This document shows positions 15,734-24,532 of a stretch of 24,803 bases of DNA, piece by piece. The first letter of the stretch is position 1. Each line of letters begins with the position of its first letter. The notes under the pieces are model-generated. The model was not told the origin of the DNA. It saw only the letters and a list, made by a program, of their open reading frames with translations, and did not search any database. Source of the DNA: an uncultured bacterium (GTDB taxonomy: Bacteria; DUMJ01). Position numbers and translations under genes: made by a program. Where the stretch lies: the NCBI GenBank assembly GCA_937958695.1, contig CALGNK010000032.1, forward strand, positions 1 through 24,803, written 5' to 3'.

Positions 15734-16762
15734 GATATAAATAGGATTAGTAAAAACCCAAGGTTTCCAGAAAAGTCGATGATAGATCTCTGTCTCTATT
15801 CTATAAACTCCAGGAGTTTCAACATTATACTCTAAGAAATTTCCTATCTTCTCCAAGATAGGAGTTCCATTTTTCATAAGTCTTATTTTTATTAATATTG
15901 GAGAACGAACAAATAATCTTATTCCTTCCCTAAATCTCAACTCATCACCTATTATATAAATTGTTCCTCTATCATCGACCCAAAAGAGAAAACCTTTAGG
16001 ACTCCCAAGATAGTTATGGGATATGTAACAGTGGCCTTCTTTGAGGGATAAATAGACTTCCTCCGGACTCAAAAGATTTTTAGTAAGTATATGAGTCCTT
16101 ATGGAATTAAAATAGTAAGTAAAGGGCCAAGCAGGTGCATTAAAAAACAATAACTTCACTGTATAGAGATGGGCATCTGCAGTTCCTATACCAACAGTTT
16201 TTCTACTAAGAGTAAGCTCATCCCACTTCTTTACAGTATTAACATTTGGACGGTCCTTATCTAAACCTGGAAAGGCATAAAATATAGGAAAACTATAAAG
16301 TCTCATTCTTTCTCCGCCGTCTGAGGTATAGTTAAAGATAGAAAGACCCGTAAACCCTTCTACATTCCAATCTGTCCAAGGACTAGGTGCTATATTAAAT
16401 GGATGTATGTGGTGATTGCCATAAAAGAAGGGGTGTTCTATAAAACCAAAACCACCTTGCGCTAAGACCTTATTAATAAAATCCTGGGGATTAGAAGAAG
16501 GCTCTATAACTTCTTTTATATCTAGTGCCAGATAATGGTTTCCTTCTGGAGGAGATATCTCTTCTCCAACTAGGACTAGGGTATTGTTATGCCAGCCTTC
16601 AAAGGGTTTATATCCTAGAGAATTATGATCTGTTATAATAACAAAATCCACATCAAACCTTTTAGCACAATTTATTACATCTGATAGCTCTGCAGAACTA
16701 TCGCCAGAGTATACTGTATGAATATGTATCACACCTGTATAATCTTTAAGGTCCTCTAACAT
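15728..16762 (-). CDS. PHP-domain metal-dependent phosphoesterase (CehA/McbA-like)
   Basis: 344 residues. PHP metal ligands are visible: HIHTVYSGD (13-21), ITDHN (43-47), VGEEIS (65-70), GNHYLAL (74-80), FIEHPF and GIGTADAH. The C-terminal region ends KPWVFTNPIYIL; 'PW...TNPIY' is a typical ending of the CehA/McbA PHP subgroup, which includes a carbaryl hydrolase. Members hydrolyse phosphoesters or other esters using two or three metal ions; the substrate is unknown here. The gene is divergent from the radical-SAM gene and convergent with the methyltransferase. The ATG lacks a Shine-Dalgarno and lies 8 nt after a TATAAT, so it is probably leaderless. Confidence 0.87.
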   Translation of the reverse strand: MLEDLKDYTGVIHIHTVYSGDSSAELSDVINCAKRFDVDFVIITDHNSLGYKPFEGWHNNTLVLVGEEISPPEGNHYLALDIKEVIEPSSNPQDFINKVLAQGGFGFIEHPFFYGNHHIHPFNIAPSPWTDWNVEGFTGLSIFNYTSDGGERMRLYSFPIFYAFPGLDKDRPNVNTVKKWDELTLSRKTVGIGTADAHLYTVKLLFFNAPAWPFTYYFNSIRTHILTKNLLSPEEVYLSLKEGHCYISHNYLGSPKGFLFWVDDRGTIYIIGDELRFREGIRLFVRSPILIKIRLMKNGTPILEKIGNFLEYNVETPGVYRIETEIYHRLFWKPWVFTNPIYIL

Positions 16763-16770
16763 TTTAGATA

Positions 16771-16776
16771 ATTATA
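16771..16776 (-). promoter_or_regulatory. -10 element of a probable leaderless PHP gene
   Basis: Minus-strand TATAAT (16776-16771) followed by TATCTAAA and the ATG. No Shine-Dalgarno is possible in the gap. The -35 is weak (T-rich around 16793-16800). Confidence 0.55.
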
Positions 16777-16845
16777 CCATAAGATTCCCTTTCTAAAAGT
16801 ATCTTTATTAGATATTAACTGTTCCAAAAAATATTTTTGCTTAGC

Positions 16846-16875
16846 TTTACAAAGAGAAGAGATTTGGCATATAAT
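16846..16875 (+). promoter_or_regulatory. Promoter of the radical-SAM gene
   Basis: -35 TTTACA (16846-16851), 18-bp spacer, perfect -10 TATAAT (16870-16875). A GGAGG at 16882-16886 serves the ATG at 16893, 6 nt downstream, so the leader is about 12 nt. Confidence 0.75.
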
Positions 16876-16892
16876 AAATCTGGAGGCTAATT

Positions 16893-18056
16893 ATGAATAC
16901 TGAAGAAAAGCTTCTAATATTAGGAAGGTCTGCTCAGTATGACCTCTGCGGTAATTATCTCTGTCAGGGGGCACATAGGATAAGGAGTGGATATGGACAG
17001 TGGATTTATCCCGCAGTGCTTCCTGATGGAAAGGAAATAAAACTATTTAAGGTCCTTTTATCTAACAACTGTTCGAATAACTGTAATTATTGTGCTAATA
17101 GATATGAGAGAGATTTTACCAGGATAAAATTTACCCCTCAAGAACTGGCTAAGGCATTTATCAACTTAAAAGGAAAAAAGCTAGTCCAAGGACTATTTCT
17201 CAGTTCTGCAGTCGATTATGATCCCAAAAAGACAATGGAAGATATGATAAAGGCTGTGGAGATTCTAAGATTTAACTATAGATTCAACGGATACATCCAT
17301 CTTAAGATACTACCAGGTGTAACTAGGGACTATATAGAGCAGGCTATGAGACTAGCAGATAGGGTCTCAGTAAATCTTGAGGCTCCAAGTGGAGAAAGGC
17401 TAAAGAAATTAAGTATAGACAAAGACTTTAATAGGGACCTCATAGGAACTATAAAGGTCATAAAGGAATTGGTAGATAGAGGTATAAAACCAAGGGCAGG
17501 TTATACAACACAGTTTGTAGTTGGTCCTGCAGGTGAATCTGATAAAGAACTAATATATCTAGTAGATAGATTATATAAAGAGCTAGGATTAAAGAGGGCA
17601 TACTTTAGTGCCTTTCAGCCTATAAGAAATACTCCATTGGAAGACTATCCTCCTACTCCTCTGATAAGAGAACATAGATTATATCAGGCGGACTTTTTAT
17701 TGAGAGATTATGGATTCTCTGCCGATGAACTTGTATTCAACAGGGATGGAAAACTCTTCCTGCCCGTGGACCCAAAGCTCGCTTGGGCAATGAACCATCC
17801 TGAATATTTTCCAGTTGAGATTAATACAGCAGATATGACAAGGCTTCTTAGAATTCCAGGGATCGGACCCAAGTCTGCAAGAAGAATTATAGAATATCGG
17901 AAAAAGGAAAAGATAAAAGACCTAGAGACATTAAAAGGATTAGGGGTGGTAGTTAAAAGAGCAAAAAATTTTATACTTATCAGTGGCAAAAAGGTTAAAG
18001 AAGAAAAATATACCCAACTCCCACTTATATCCTCTGAACTATTACAAGCTGTCTAA
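16893..18056 (+). CDS. Radical SAM/HhH protein, putative DNA modification/repair type
   Basis: 387 residues. The 4Fe-4S motif is NNCSNNCNYCANR, with Cys60, Cys64 and Cys67 (CX3CX2C). The core continues with FLSSAVDYDP, GYIHLKILPG, VSVNLEAPS and YTTQFVVGPAGE. A C-terminal helix-hairpin-helix region (about 311-340, LLRIPGIGPKSARRIIEYR) suggests nucleic-acid binding. The N-terminus (LGRSAQYDLCG) and overall layout match the family annotated as 'putative DNA modification/repair radical SAM protein', normally encoded with a uracil-DNA-glycosylase-like partner. No such partner is in this window. The activity of the family has not, to my knowledge, been established. Expressed from its own promoter, monocistronic, convergent with the UroD-like gene 30 bp away. 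Confidence 0.88.
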   Translation: MNTEEKLLILGRSAQYDLCGNYLCQGAHRIRSGYGQWIYPAVLPDGKEIKLFKVLLSNNCSNNCNYCANRYERDFTRIKFTPQELAKAFINLKGKKLVQGLFLSSAVDYDPKKTMEDMIKAVEILRFNYRFNGYIHLKILPGVTRDYIEQAMRLADRVSVNLEAPSGERLKKLSIDKDFNRDLIGTIKVIKELVDRGIKPRAGYTTQFVVGPAGESDKELIYLVDRLYKELGLKRAYFSAFQPIRNTPLEDYPPTPLIREHRLYQADFLLRDYGFSADELVFNRDGKLFLPVDPKLAWAMNHPEYFPVEINTADMTRLLRIPGIGPKSARRIIEYRKKEKIKDLETLKGLGVVVKRAKNFILISGKKVKEEKYTQLPLISSELLQAV

Positions 18057-18086
18057 CCAAACTTAATGCAATAAAAAAGGTATTAC

Positions 18087-19139
18087 TTAGTATTTACCAT
18101 ACTTTTTAACTAACTCTATTACACGTTTATAATTCTCAAAACTTATATTTTTGGGTATAGAGTGATCGCTATGGTATATATAACCTCCACCTTTCTTAGC
18201 GACTTCGAATTTTTTACTAATCTCTTCTTCTATAGCTACCGGATCTGTCATCTTCCTTACGTCTATACCGCCCATAAAGGCAATCTTATCTCCAAATTTA
18301 GGTTTAAGCTCCAAAAGGTCCATTCCAGCTTTGACTTCTAGAGGCTGAAGGCAATCAAATCCTGCCTCTATCAAATAAGGAATAAGCTCCTTTACATTTC
18401 CACAGGAGTGAAGTATAACAGGCATATTATGTTTATGGAAGAATTCACAGATCATAGCATCAGTCTCTTGAAGAACTCTCTGATATGTCTTTGGAGAGAA
18501 TAAAGATGCATTTCTATAACCCATATCATTAAATAGGAATGCTCCATCAAACTTGAATCCGTGCTCCATCATAATCTTTGCCATTTCTATAAGTAAAACA
18601 GCATGTGTTCTAAACATATCTTTAGCCCATTCTGGATCTTCTATCAGTATGATAAGCAATTCTTCCGTCTTTATATAAGACTGAAATAGGTCATATCCCA
18701 TAGCTGCATTATAGGTAATAAATTTCCCATCCTCATAAGCCCTATTATAGGCATTCAGAGATGAAACCCAATCAACCCTAGTAATATCTGGCTGTAATCT
18801 ATCCTTTATCCTATACCAATCATCTTTACTCTTTATAGGCCAATCTATAATTTCTGGTGTGGTGGAATAATCTCTAAAGTTCTTTCTTATTCCCCCATAA
18901 GGAGTAGTTTCTACTATGTATGTTTCATTTCTCTCTAATACTTTAATGGGGAATCTTGGAGAAAGGTCAGCTCCAAAGCCTACTATCTCAAAATCAAAAT
19001 ATTCTGATACAGGGATTTCCTCAGGTAGTCCCTCTTTATGCCATCTACTTACAGTTGCACTCCAAATGCTATCCTGAATAGGAACTCTATCAGGCTCCTT
19101 ATGTTCCAAAGCCATTCTTACCCGCTCCCTACTAGTCAT
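18087..19139 (-). CDS. Uroporphyrinogen decarboxylase-like (URO-D superfamily) protein
   Basis: 350 residues. N-terminal TSRERVRMALEHKEPDRVP is typical of the URO-D superfamily, as are VILHSCGNV, FMGGIDVR and GGGYIYHSDHSIP. The His-x-Cys of HSCG is the zinc-type motif seen in corrinoid methyltransferase relatives (MtaA/CmuA-like), whereas true HemE enzymes are shaped for a tetrapyrrole. I therefore expect a methyltransferase-like or uncharacterised activity rather than heme synthesis, and no heme gene is nearby. Strong AAGGAGGT before the ATG, 14 bp after the M23 gene, so it is probably the last gene of the mnm operon. No corrinoid protein or reactivase is visible, so the methyl-transfer role is only inferred from the family. 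Confidence 0.8.
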   Translation of the reverse strand: MTSRERVRMALEHKEPDRVPIQDSIWSATVSRWHKEGLPEEIPVSEYFDFEIVGFGADLSPRFPIKVLERNETYIVETTPYGGIRKNFRDYSTTPEIIDWPIKSKDDWYRIKDRLQPDITRVDWVSSLNAYNRAYEDGKFITYNAAMGYDLFQSYIKTEELLIILIEDPEWAKDMFRTHAVLLIEMAKIMMEHGFKFDGAFLFNDMGYRNASLFSPKTYQRVLQETDAMICEFFHKHNMPVILHSCGNVKELIPYLIEAGFDCLQPLEVKAGMDLLELKPKFGDKIAFMGGIDVRKMTDPVAIEEEISKKFEVAKKGGGYIYHSDHSIPKNISFENYKRVIELVKKYGKY

Positions 19140-19153
19140 CTCTAATTACCTCC

Positions 19154-19984
19154 TTATAAATAATCTTTTGGGTCCACCGGCCTATCATTTACCCTTATCT
19201 CATAGTGTAGATGAGGTCCGGTAGTATATCCTGTCATACCAGTATGACCGATAATATCTCCTCTCTCAACCCTCTTACCAACACTTACTGATATCTTAGA
19301 AAGGTGGGCATAAAGAGTACTAAATCCAAAATTATGTCTTATAATTATTGTAAGTCCATATCCACCCTTCCATCCTGCATAAGAGACTATCCCATTAGCT
19401 GTAGCCTTAACTGGAGTCCCTATACCTGAACGTATATCTACGCCTGTGTGAAATGACCTTCTTCTATAACCAAATCCAGAATTTATAGGACCCAAGACAG
19501 GCTTACCACTTGGCACAGAATATTTCCATTCATACAGGATCTCTAACTGAGACTTTACTTGGCTTAGATTATCCTTTTGAATTTCTATAGTACTGTCTAG
19601 CTTGTCAATCCTTTCATGAATCTCTTCAAGAGAAACATTTCCTCCCCTAGAAGAATATTTTCTCTGACTTCTCTTATATGAAAGATCTACTTTTAAAGCC
19701 TTTTCTGCCAAAGCCTGAACCTGCCTGCTTAGATTTTCTAAATCTTCTATCTTACTCTTTAATTTTTCAGTTTCATCATTTAATCTATCGATTTCTATCT
19801 TCTGTTTATTGTTTATCTTCTCAAGGTTTCTTAATTCTTGAATATTTGCCTGAGCTAAAGAGAGACTATACTCAAGTTTAGATATATATAATTTGGACCT
19901 GTATAGATAAGAAGAAAGAACAACCACCACAGCAATCAAAGAGGTTATAAATATCTTTACAAATTCCCATCTATCTTCATTCAT
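19154..19984 (-). CDS. Membrane-anchored M23 peptidase with coiled coil
   Basis: 276 residues. An N-terminal membrane helix (about 9-27) is followed by a coiled coil (about 35-155) and a LytM/M23 domain (about 163-276). Zinc and catalytic residues look intact: His179 and Asp183 in HTGVDI, His227 in YAHLS, and His258/His260 in HLHYE. It should cut peptide cross-links in peptidoglycan on the outer side of the cytoplasmic membrane. Because all ligands are present it is probably a true endopeptidase, unlike the degenerate EnvC-type activators, although the coiled-coil layout is similar. SD GAGGTG before the ATG; 9 bp after the DUF4446 gene. Confidence 0.9.
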   Translation of the reverse strand: MNEDRWEFVKIFITSLIAVVVVLSSYLYRSKLYISKLEYSLSLAQANIQELRNLEKINNKQKIEIDRLNDETEKLKSKIEDLENLSRQVQALAEKALKVDLSYKRSQRKYSSRGGNVSLEEIHERIDKLDSTIEIQKDNLSQVKSQLEILYEWKYSVPSGKPVLGPINSGFGYRRRSFHTGVDIRSGIGTPVKATANGIVSYAGWKGGYGLTIIIRHNFGFSTLYAHLSKISVSVGKRVERGDIIGHTGMTGYTTGPHLHYEIRVNDRPVDPKDYL

Positions 19985-19993
19985 CCAACACCT

Positions 19994-20365
19994 CTATATA
20001 TCTTTTATAGTATACCCCTCTTTCAATGCTATTTCTACCGCCTTCTTTTCCTCTTTTGTAAGATTATCATTGCCTCCCACCATATAAGGTTTAAGGTAAA
20101 GATAAGACTGATCTCTGGTATGTATAGAGGTAAGTATAATTCCTTTATCTCCAGCCATAAAAGCTAGAGAAAAACTAAGCTTGCCAGACATCCCTTGAAA
20201 AGCATCGTATCTAGTTCCACCTATAGATAGAGAAGAAAGGATCAATTCCCCCTTTTGTCTCTCCTCAATCCTCTTTATATTAGTCCTTAAAATAATAACA
20301 ATCACAAGAAGAATTATGTTTACTACTATTAATGCACCAATAGAAAATAAGATTATCTCATTCAT
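19994..20365 (-). CDS. DUF4446 family membrane protein
   Basis: 123 residues. One N-terminal membrane helix (about 5-27), a short coiled helix (IKRIEERQKGE), then a small domain with GTRYDAFQGMSGKLSFSLA, GIILTSIHTRDQSYLY and a C-terminal LTKEEKKAVEIAL. These fit DUF4446, which in many Firmicutes lies near the origin beside the rsmG/parB region. Function unknown. It overlaps the end of rsmG by 8 bp and is followed by the M23 peptidase, hinting at a cell-envelope or division-related role (inference). Confidence 0.8.
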   Translation of the reverse strand: MNEIILFSIGALIVVNIILLVIVIILRTNIKRIEERQKGELILSSLSIGGTRYDAFQGMSGKLSFSLAFMAGDKGIILTSIHTRDQSYLYLKPYMVGGNDNLTKEEKKAVEIALKEGYTIKDI

Positions 20366-20915
20366 ACCTTTTTTCTTCCAATAGAACCAAACCTGGTTTA
20401 ATCTTATATCCTACTCCTTCTGATTTAAATAGTATCATTCTTCCACCAATCTTTAATAAGGGAAAGATAATAGACCTCAGATAATCGGTCTCTCCCACCC
20501 CTCTTGATAAAGCAATATCAAAAGCTTCAATAAACTTTGTGTCTTCCCTTAACTTATTAGCATCCACACATAGAACCTCTACATTTTTAAGTTGAAGTTT
20601 AGTCTTAACTAAATTTAGAAAAGCAGTCCTCTTAATAGAAGCATCAACTAATAAGAAATTAGCATCTTCTTGCACTATAGCTAAGGGAATACCTGGAAAT
20701 CCTGCCCCAGATCCTATATCTATAACCCTTTTATCTCTCCAATCCTCAATAACTAGGAGTGGAGCTAAGGATTCCTCTATAAGTTTTATAAATTCCTCCT
20801 TTTGGCGTGCACCAGAAAGATTAAAACTCTTTCGTGCTTTCAAAAGTTCTTCCAAATACATATTAAGCCTTGGATATCTCTCGCTTATATAACTCCAAGT
20901 ATACAAGTAAGACAT
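20358..20915 (-). CDS. rsmG: 16S rRNA (guanine527-N7)-methyltransferase RsmG, short form
   Basis: 185 residues. The SAM-binding motif [17 protein letters not shown] (64-80) and [12 protein letters not shown] are diagnostic of RsmG, which methylates G527 (E. coli numbering) of 16S rRNA. The usual N-terminal helix is present ([15 protein letters not shown]). The protein is shorter than the common 205-240 residues and stops at EEKRYE, without the usual last beta-strand. From ATG 20915 it overlaps mnmG by 53 bp; an in-frame ATG at 20861, directly after the mnmG stop, is an alternative start (167 residues). I keep the longer form because it restores the family's first helix, but neither has a strong Shine-Dalgarno. 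The position after mnmG is conserved in many bacteria. Confidence 0.85.
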   Translation of the reverse strand: MSYLYTWSYISERYPRLNMYLEELLKARKSFNLSGARQKEEFIKLIEESLAPLLVIEDWRDKRVIDIGSGAGFPGIPLAIVQEDANFLLVDASIKRTAFLNLVKTKLQLKNVEVLCVDANKLREDTKFIEAFDIALSRGVGETDYLRSIIFPLLKIGGRMILFKSEGVGYKIKPGLVLLEEKRYE

Positions 20916-22698
20916 CTATATCTGCAGGACTAACCCCTTGTAATCTACTAGCCTGCCCTAATGTTCTAGGCCTAATCTGATTTAATCTGTCCCGAGCTTC
21001 AAGGGAAAGTCCCTTAATAGCATTGTAGTCTATATCTTCAGGCAAAACTTTATCATCTAGTTGACTAAATCTCTTAATCCTTTCTTCTTCTCTTTTTATA
21101 TACCCCTCATATTTTACCTTAGCTTCTAATCTACTTATGAGTTCAGAGGATAGGGTAGTCTCCATACCTAATCTTTTTAAAAGGTCCAAATAGGATATTT
21201 CGGGTCTCTTTAGATAGTTGTAAGCAGATATCTTCATTTCAGGGATGCTAATCCTTTTAAGTCTCTCTATCTCTTCCTCTATAAGTTCTTTCCTCTCTAG
21301 CATCTCTCTGTATGTTCTTTCATCTATTAAACCAATCCTGTATCCCTTTTCCATAAGCCTTTCATCCGCATTATCCTGCATAAGTACAAGGCGATACTCT
21401 GCTCTAGATGTAAGTATCCTATATGGTTCTACTATCCCTTTAGTTATTAGGTCATCTATAAGAACACCAATATAGGCTTCGTTCCTCTGAAGATAAAAAG
21501 GCTCTCTATTTTGAACATAGAATGCTGCATTTATACCTGCTATAAGCCCTTGAGCCGCCGCCTCTTCATATCCAGAGGTCCCATTTATCTGTCCAGCGAG
21601 GAAAAGTCCAGAAATTCTTTTAGTCTCTAGTGTCTCTTTTAGTTGATCAGGATATACCATATCATACTCTATAGCATAACCTGGTCTCATAATTTCAACT
21701 TCTTCTAAGCCAGGTATTGATCTCAAGAGCTCTATCTGAACCTCTTCAGGCAAACTAGTATACATACCTTGCACATACATCTCATTGGTATGTATCCCTT
21801 CTGGCTCTATAAACACCTGATGTCTCTCTCTGTGCGGGAAATGTACAACTTTAGTCTCAAAAGAAGGGCAGTACCTAGTTCCAGTTCCAGTTATCTTTCC
21901 TGCATACATAGGAGCCCTATGGAGATTCTTTAATACTATCTCTCTGGTCTTCTCAGTTGTAAAGGTAAGCCAACAAGAAAGCTGTTTTCTGCCAATAACT
22001 TCAGCTAATTCTGTTCTATAGGAAAATCTAAGGGGAACCTCACTTGGTGGCTGTTCTGTCATTTTAGAAAAATCTACCGTTCTTCCATCTACCCTAGGAG
22101 GTGTTCCAGTCTTAAATCTACCAATCCTAAAACCAAGATTTCTAAGGGACTGAGTCAACTCTTCGCTAGGAGGTTCTCCAGATCTTCCGGCAGGATAAGA
22201 TACTTCTGTACCTATAAAAACCCTGCCACCAAGGAATGTCCCAGTAGTTATAACAACTGCCCGACCATAGAACTCTTGGTTAGTCTTCGTTTTTACACCT
22301 ATTACCCTATTACCATCAACCAAGACATCTGTTACTTGGGCTTGTCTTAGGATAAGGTTAGGTGTATTTTCAAGCTTCTCCTTCATATAGATATGATAAA
22401 ACTTCTTCTCTACCTGAGCCCTATAAGCCCTTACAGCTATACCTTTTCCGGAATTGAGGACCCTTATATGTATATAAGTAGCATCGGTAGCTCTGCCTAT
22501 CTCTCCGCCAAGGGCGTCTATCTCTCTGACTAGATGGCCCTTACCAGGACCTCCTACTGCTGGATTACAAGGCATCCAGCCTATAGTATCTAGGTTTCCT
22601 GTCAAAAGCAAAACACTACAGCCCAATCTATTGGCAGAAAGGGCAGCCTCTATACCAGCATGTCCTGCTCCTACTACAATAACATCAAAAGTCTTCAT
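20863..22698 (-). CDS. mnmG: tRNA uridine-34 carboxymethylaminomethyl synthesis enzyme MnmG (GidA)
   Basis: 611 residues. FAD-binding [14 protein letters not shown] (7-20), the family motif [27 protein letters not shown], the FKTGTPPR segment, [13 protein letters not shown] and the C-terminal [15 protein letters not shown] are all present. With MnmE it modifies the wobble uridine (xm5U34) of certain tRNAs, using FAD and methylene-tetrahydrofolate. Length is normal. The start overlaps the mnmE stop by 4 bp (ATGA), matching the MnmE-MnmG complex. Confidence 0.97.
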   Translation of the reverse strand: MKTFDVIVVGAGHAGIEAALSANRLGCSVLLLTGNLDTIGWMPCNPAVGGPGKGHLVREIDALGGEIGRATDATYIHIRVLNSGKGIAVRAYRAQVEKKFYHIYMKEKLENTPNLILRQAQVTDVLVDGNRVIGVKTKTNQEFYGRAVVITTGTFLGGRVFIGTEVSYPAGRSGEPPSEELTQSLRNLGFRIGRFKTGTPPRVDGRTVDFSKMTEQPPSEVPLRFSYRTELAEVIGRKQLSCWLTFTTEKTREIVLKNLHRAPMYAGKITGTGTRYCPSFETKVVHFPHRERHQVFIEPEGIHTNEMYVQGMYTSLPEEVQIELLRSIPGLEEVEIMRPGYAIEYDMVYPDQLKETLETKRISGLFLAGQINGTSGYEEAAAQGLIAGINAAFYVQNREPFYLQRNEAYIGVLIDDLITKGIVEPYRILTSRAEYRLVLMQDNADERLMEKGYRIGLIDERTYREMLERKELIEEEIERLKRISIPEMKISAYNYLKRPEISYLDLLKRLGMETTLSSELISRLEAKVKYEGYIKREEERIKRFSQLDDKVLPEDIDYNAIKGLSLEARDRLNQIRPRTLGQASRLQGVSPADIDVLLVYLELYKREISKA

Positions 22699-24050
22699 TT
22701 TCCCACGCAGAATCTAGAAAAGATTTCCTCAACTATATCTATACCAGCAGTTTCTCCTGTAATCTCTCCTAATATATTATAACTCTCCCACACTTCACCT
22801 GCTACAATATCGATAGGTAGTTTAGTATTAATACCTTCTAGTGCAGTTAAAAGTCTATTAATACATCTTTTGATAAGTGCCTCATGTCTAGTATTTATAG
22901 GGATCACAAACTCTGGAGAGGGGACGTTCCCCAAAAGTTCCTTTAGCTTTAACCTTAATCTATCTATACCTTCTCCTGTCTTACAAGAGACTTCCACTAC
23001 TGGTCCATATATCTTTAAATCTTCAATATAAAGCAATCTATTATTCAGGTCTATCTTGTTTAAGGTTATAATCCTTTTTTTATTCCTAGTAATCTTTTCT
23101 ATCTCTAAATCTTCTTCTTTTAGAGGTTCTGTTACATCTACTACCCAGATAACTATATCTGCATTCTCTATTGAGGACATAGTCCTATTAACTCCAATGC
23201 TTTCTACCAAATCCTGGGTCTCCCTAATACCGGCAGTATCTATTAATGTAAGAGGAATACCTTCTATAGAGATAGATTCAGTTATTGTATCTCTTGTAGT
23301 ACCTGGTATAGGAGTTACTATAGCCCTCTCCTCTCCAAGTAAGATGTTTAAGAGACTAGACTTTCCAACATTTGGTCTTCCAACTATTGGACAATAAAGA
23401 CCCTTTCTATATAATCTAGTGAAGTATGCACCATCTAAAAGATTATTAAGCCTTTCTATAATTTTAGAGACCTTTTCGCTTATAGACTCATAGGAAAGCT
23501 CTACTTCTTCAGGGAAATCTATTCCAGCCTCTAATTCTGCTATAAGCTCTTTTAAATTCTCCATAATTGGTTTTATCTCCCTACTCAATACCCCTTGAAG
23601 CTGAGAAAAAGAAGACCTAAGGCCAGCTTCACTTCTAGCTTGTATAATATCTATAATTGCCTCTGCCCTAGAGAGGTCTAATTTCCCATTTAAAAAAGCC
23701 CTCTTAGTAAATTCTCCAGGCAATGCTAATCTTGCGCCCAACTCTATCAAGAGCTTAATTATTAGCTCTTCTAGGACTGGACTTCCATGCACATAAAATT
23801 CTACCGTATCCTCCCCTGTATAACTATGTGGAGCCCTCATAACAAGCAAAAGGCACTCGTCTAGTTTCTCCTCTGTCTTTGGATTGATGATATATCCAAA
23901 GACAACCCTATGAGAAGGTACATTCTTTAGACTCTTCTTACCCCTGAAAATTTTCTGAGCAATTTCTATAGAGGTCGATCCACTTAGTCTTATTACCCCT
24001 ATACCAGATTCCCCATAAGGGGTGGAGAGGGCTACAATAGTATCATACAT
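22695..24050 (-). CDS. mnmE: tRNA modification GTPase MnmE (TrmE)
   Basis: 451 residues. An N-terminal folate-binding domain ([39 protein letters not shown]) is followed by the G domain with GRPNVGKS (224-231), [13 protein letters not shown] (271-278) and NKIDL. The C-terminus is FCVGK, the family's CxGK motif. It partners MnmG in wobble-uridine modification. The ATG overlaps the khpB stop by 8 bp and has only a poor Shine-Dalgarno, so translation is probably coupled to khpB. Confidence 0.97.
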   Translation of the reverse strand: MYDTIVALSTPYGESGIGVIRLSGSTSIEIAQKIFRGKKSLKNVPSHRVVFGYIINPKTEEKLDECLLLVMRAPHSYTGEDTVEFYVHGSPVLEELIIKLLIELGARLALPGEFTKRAFLNGKLDLSRAEAIIDIIQARSEAGLRSSFSQLQGVLSREIKPIMENLKELIAELEAGIDFPEEVELSYESISEKVSKIIERLNNLLDGAYFTRLYRKGLYCPIVGRPNVGKSSLLNILLGEERAIVTPIPGTTRDTITESISIEGIPLTLIDTAGIRETQDLVESIGVNRTMSSIENADIVIWVVDVTEPLKEEDLEIEKITRNKKRIITLNKIDLNNRLLYIEDLKIYGPVVEVSCKTGEGIDRLRLKLKELLGNVPSPEFVIPINTRHEALIKRCINRLLTALEGINTKLPIDIVAGEVWESYNILGEITGETAGIDIVEEIFSRFCVGK

Positions 24051-24516
24051 TTCTAGGTTTTAACGCTACTATAACCCTCCTCTTAGGTTCCTTTCCTTCA
24101 CTGTAGGTGATAACTTCCGGATTATTCTCCAAAGTCTTATGAATTATCCTCCTTAATGCAGCAGGCATTGGTCTAAACACAAACTTCTTTCCAGTCTTTT
24201 TAACCCTAAATGCGGCTCTTCTAGCCAAGAATACTAGTTTTTTCTCCTTATCTGCTCTGTATCCATTTATATCTAAAGTAACCATTACTTCTTCGTCTAT
24301 ACTCCTTCTTACATATAGCCTCAAAAGATGCTGAAGAGAATATAAAATTACCCCTTTTCTTCCTATAAGAAAAGATATATCTTCTCCTTTTAGATTTACC
24401 CAATATATGTTATCTTTCAACTCTACAGATATGTCATACTTAAGTTTATATGGAGCAAGTAATTGGTTTATAAACATCTTCGCAATACTCTCTATACTAG
24501 GTTTTTGTCTCAGCAT
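24043..24516 (-). CDS. khpB: KH/R3H RNA-binding protein KhpB (Jag)
   Basis: 157 residues from ATG 24516. GGAGGT at 24527-24522 lies 5 nt upstream of this ATG and overlaps the possible TTG at 24522, so the ATG is the better start. A KH domain contains IGRKG (51-55), and an R3H domain contains PAALRRIIHKTLENN and the final PKRRVIVAL. The N-terminal Jag_N domain of many homologues is missing, which is common in short forms. KhpB binds RNA and in Firmicutes affects cell elongation and sRNA function. It sits between yidC and mnmE, the conserved place near the origin. Confidence 0.93.
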   Translation of the reverse strand: MLRQKPSIESIAKMFINQLLAPYKLKYDISVELKDNIYWVNLKGEDISFLIGRKGVILYSLQHLLRLYVRRSIDEEVMVTLDINGYRADKEKKLVFLARRAAFRVKKTGKKFVFRPMPAALRRIIHKTLENNPEVITYSEGKEPKRRVIVALKPRNV

Positions 24517-24532
24517 ATGCAACCTCCATCCA

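Noticed and set aside
18057-18120. Terminator between the convergent radical-SAM and URO-D-like genes
   Set aside because: Only imperfect A/T-rich pairing is visible (AAAAAGGTA against TACCATACTTTTT); no GC-rich stem followed by a T-run.
24517-24522. TTG at 24522 as khpB start
   Set aside because: The codon overlaps the Shine-Dalgarno; ATG 24516 is 5 nt downstream of GGAGGT.
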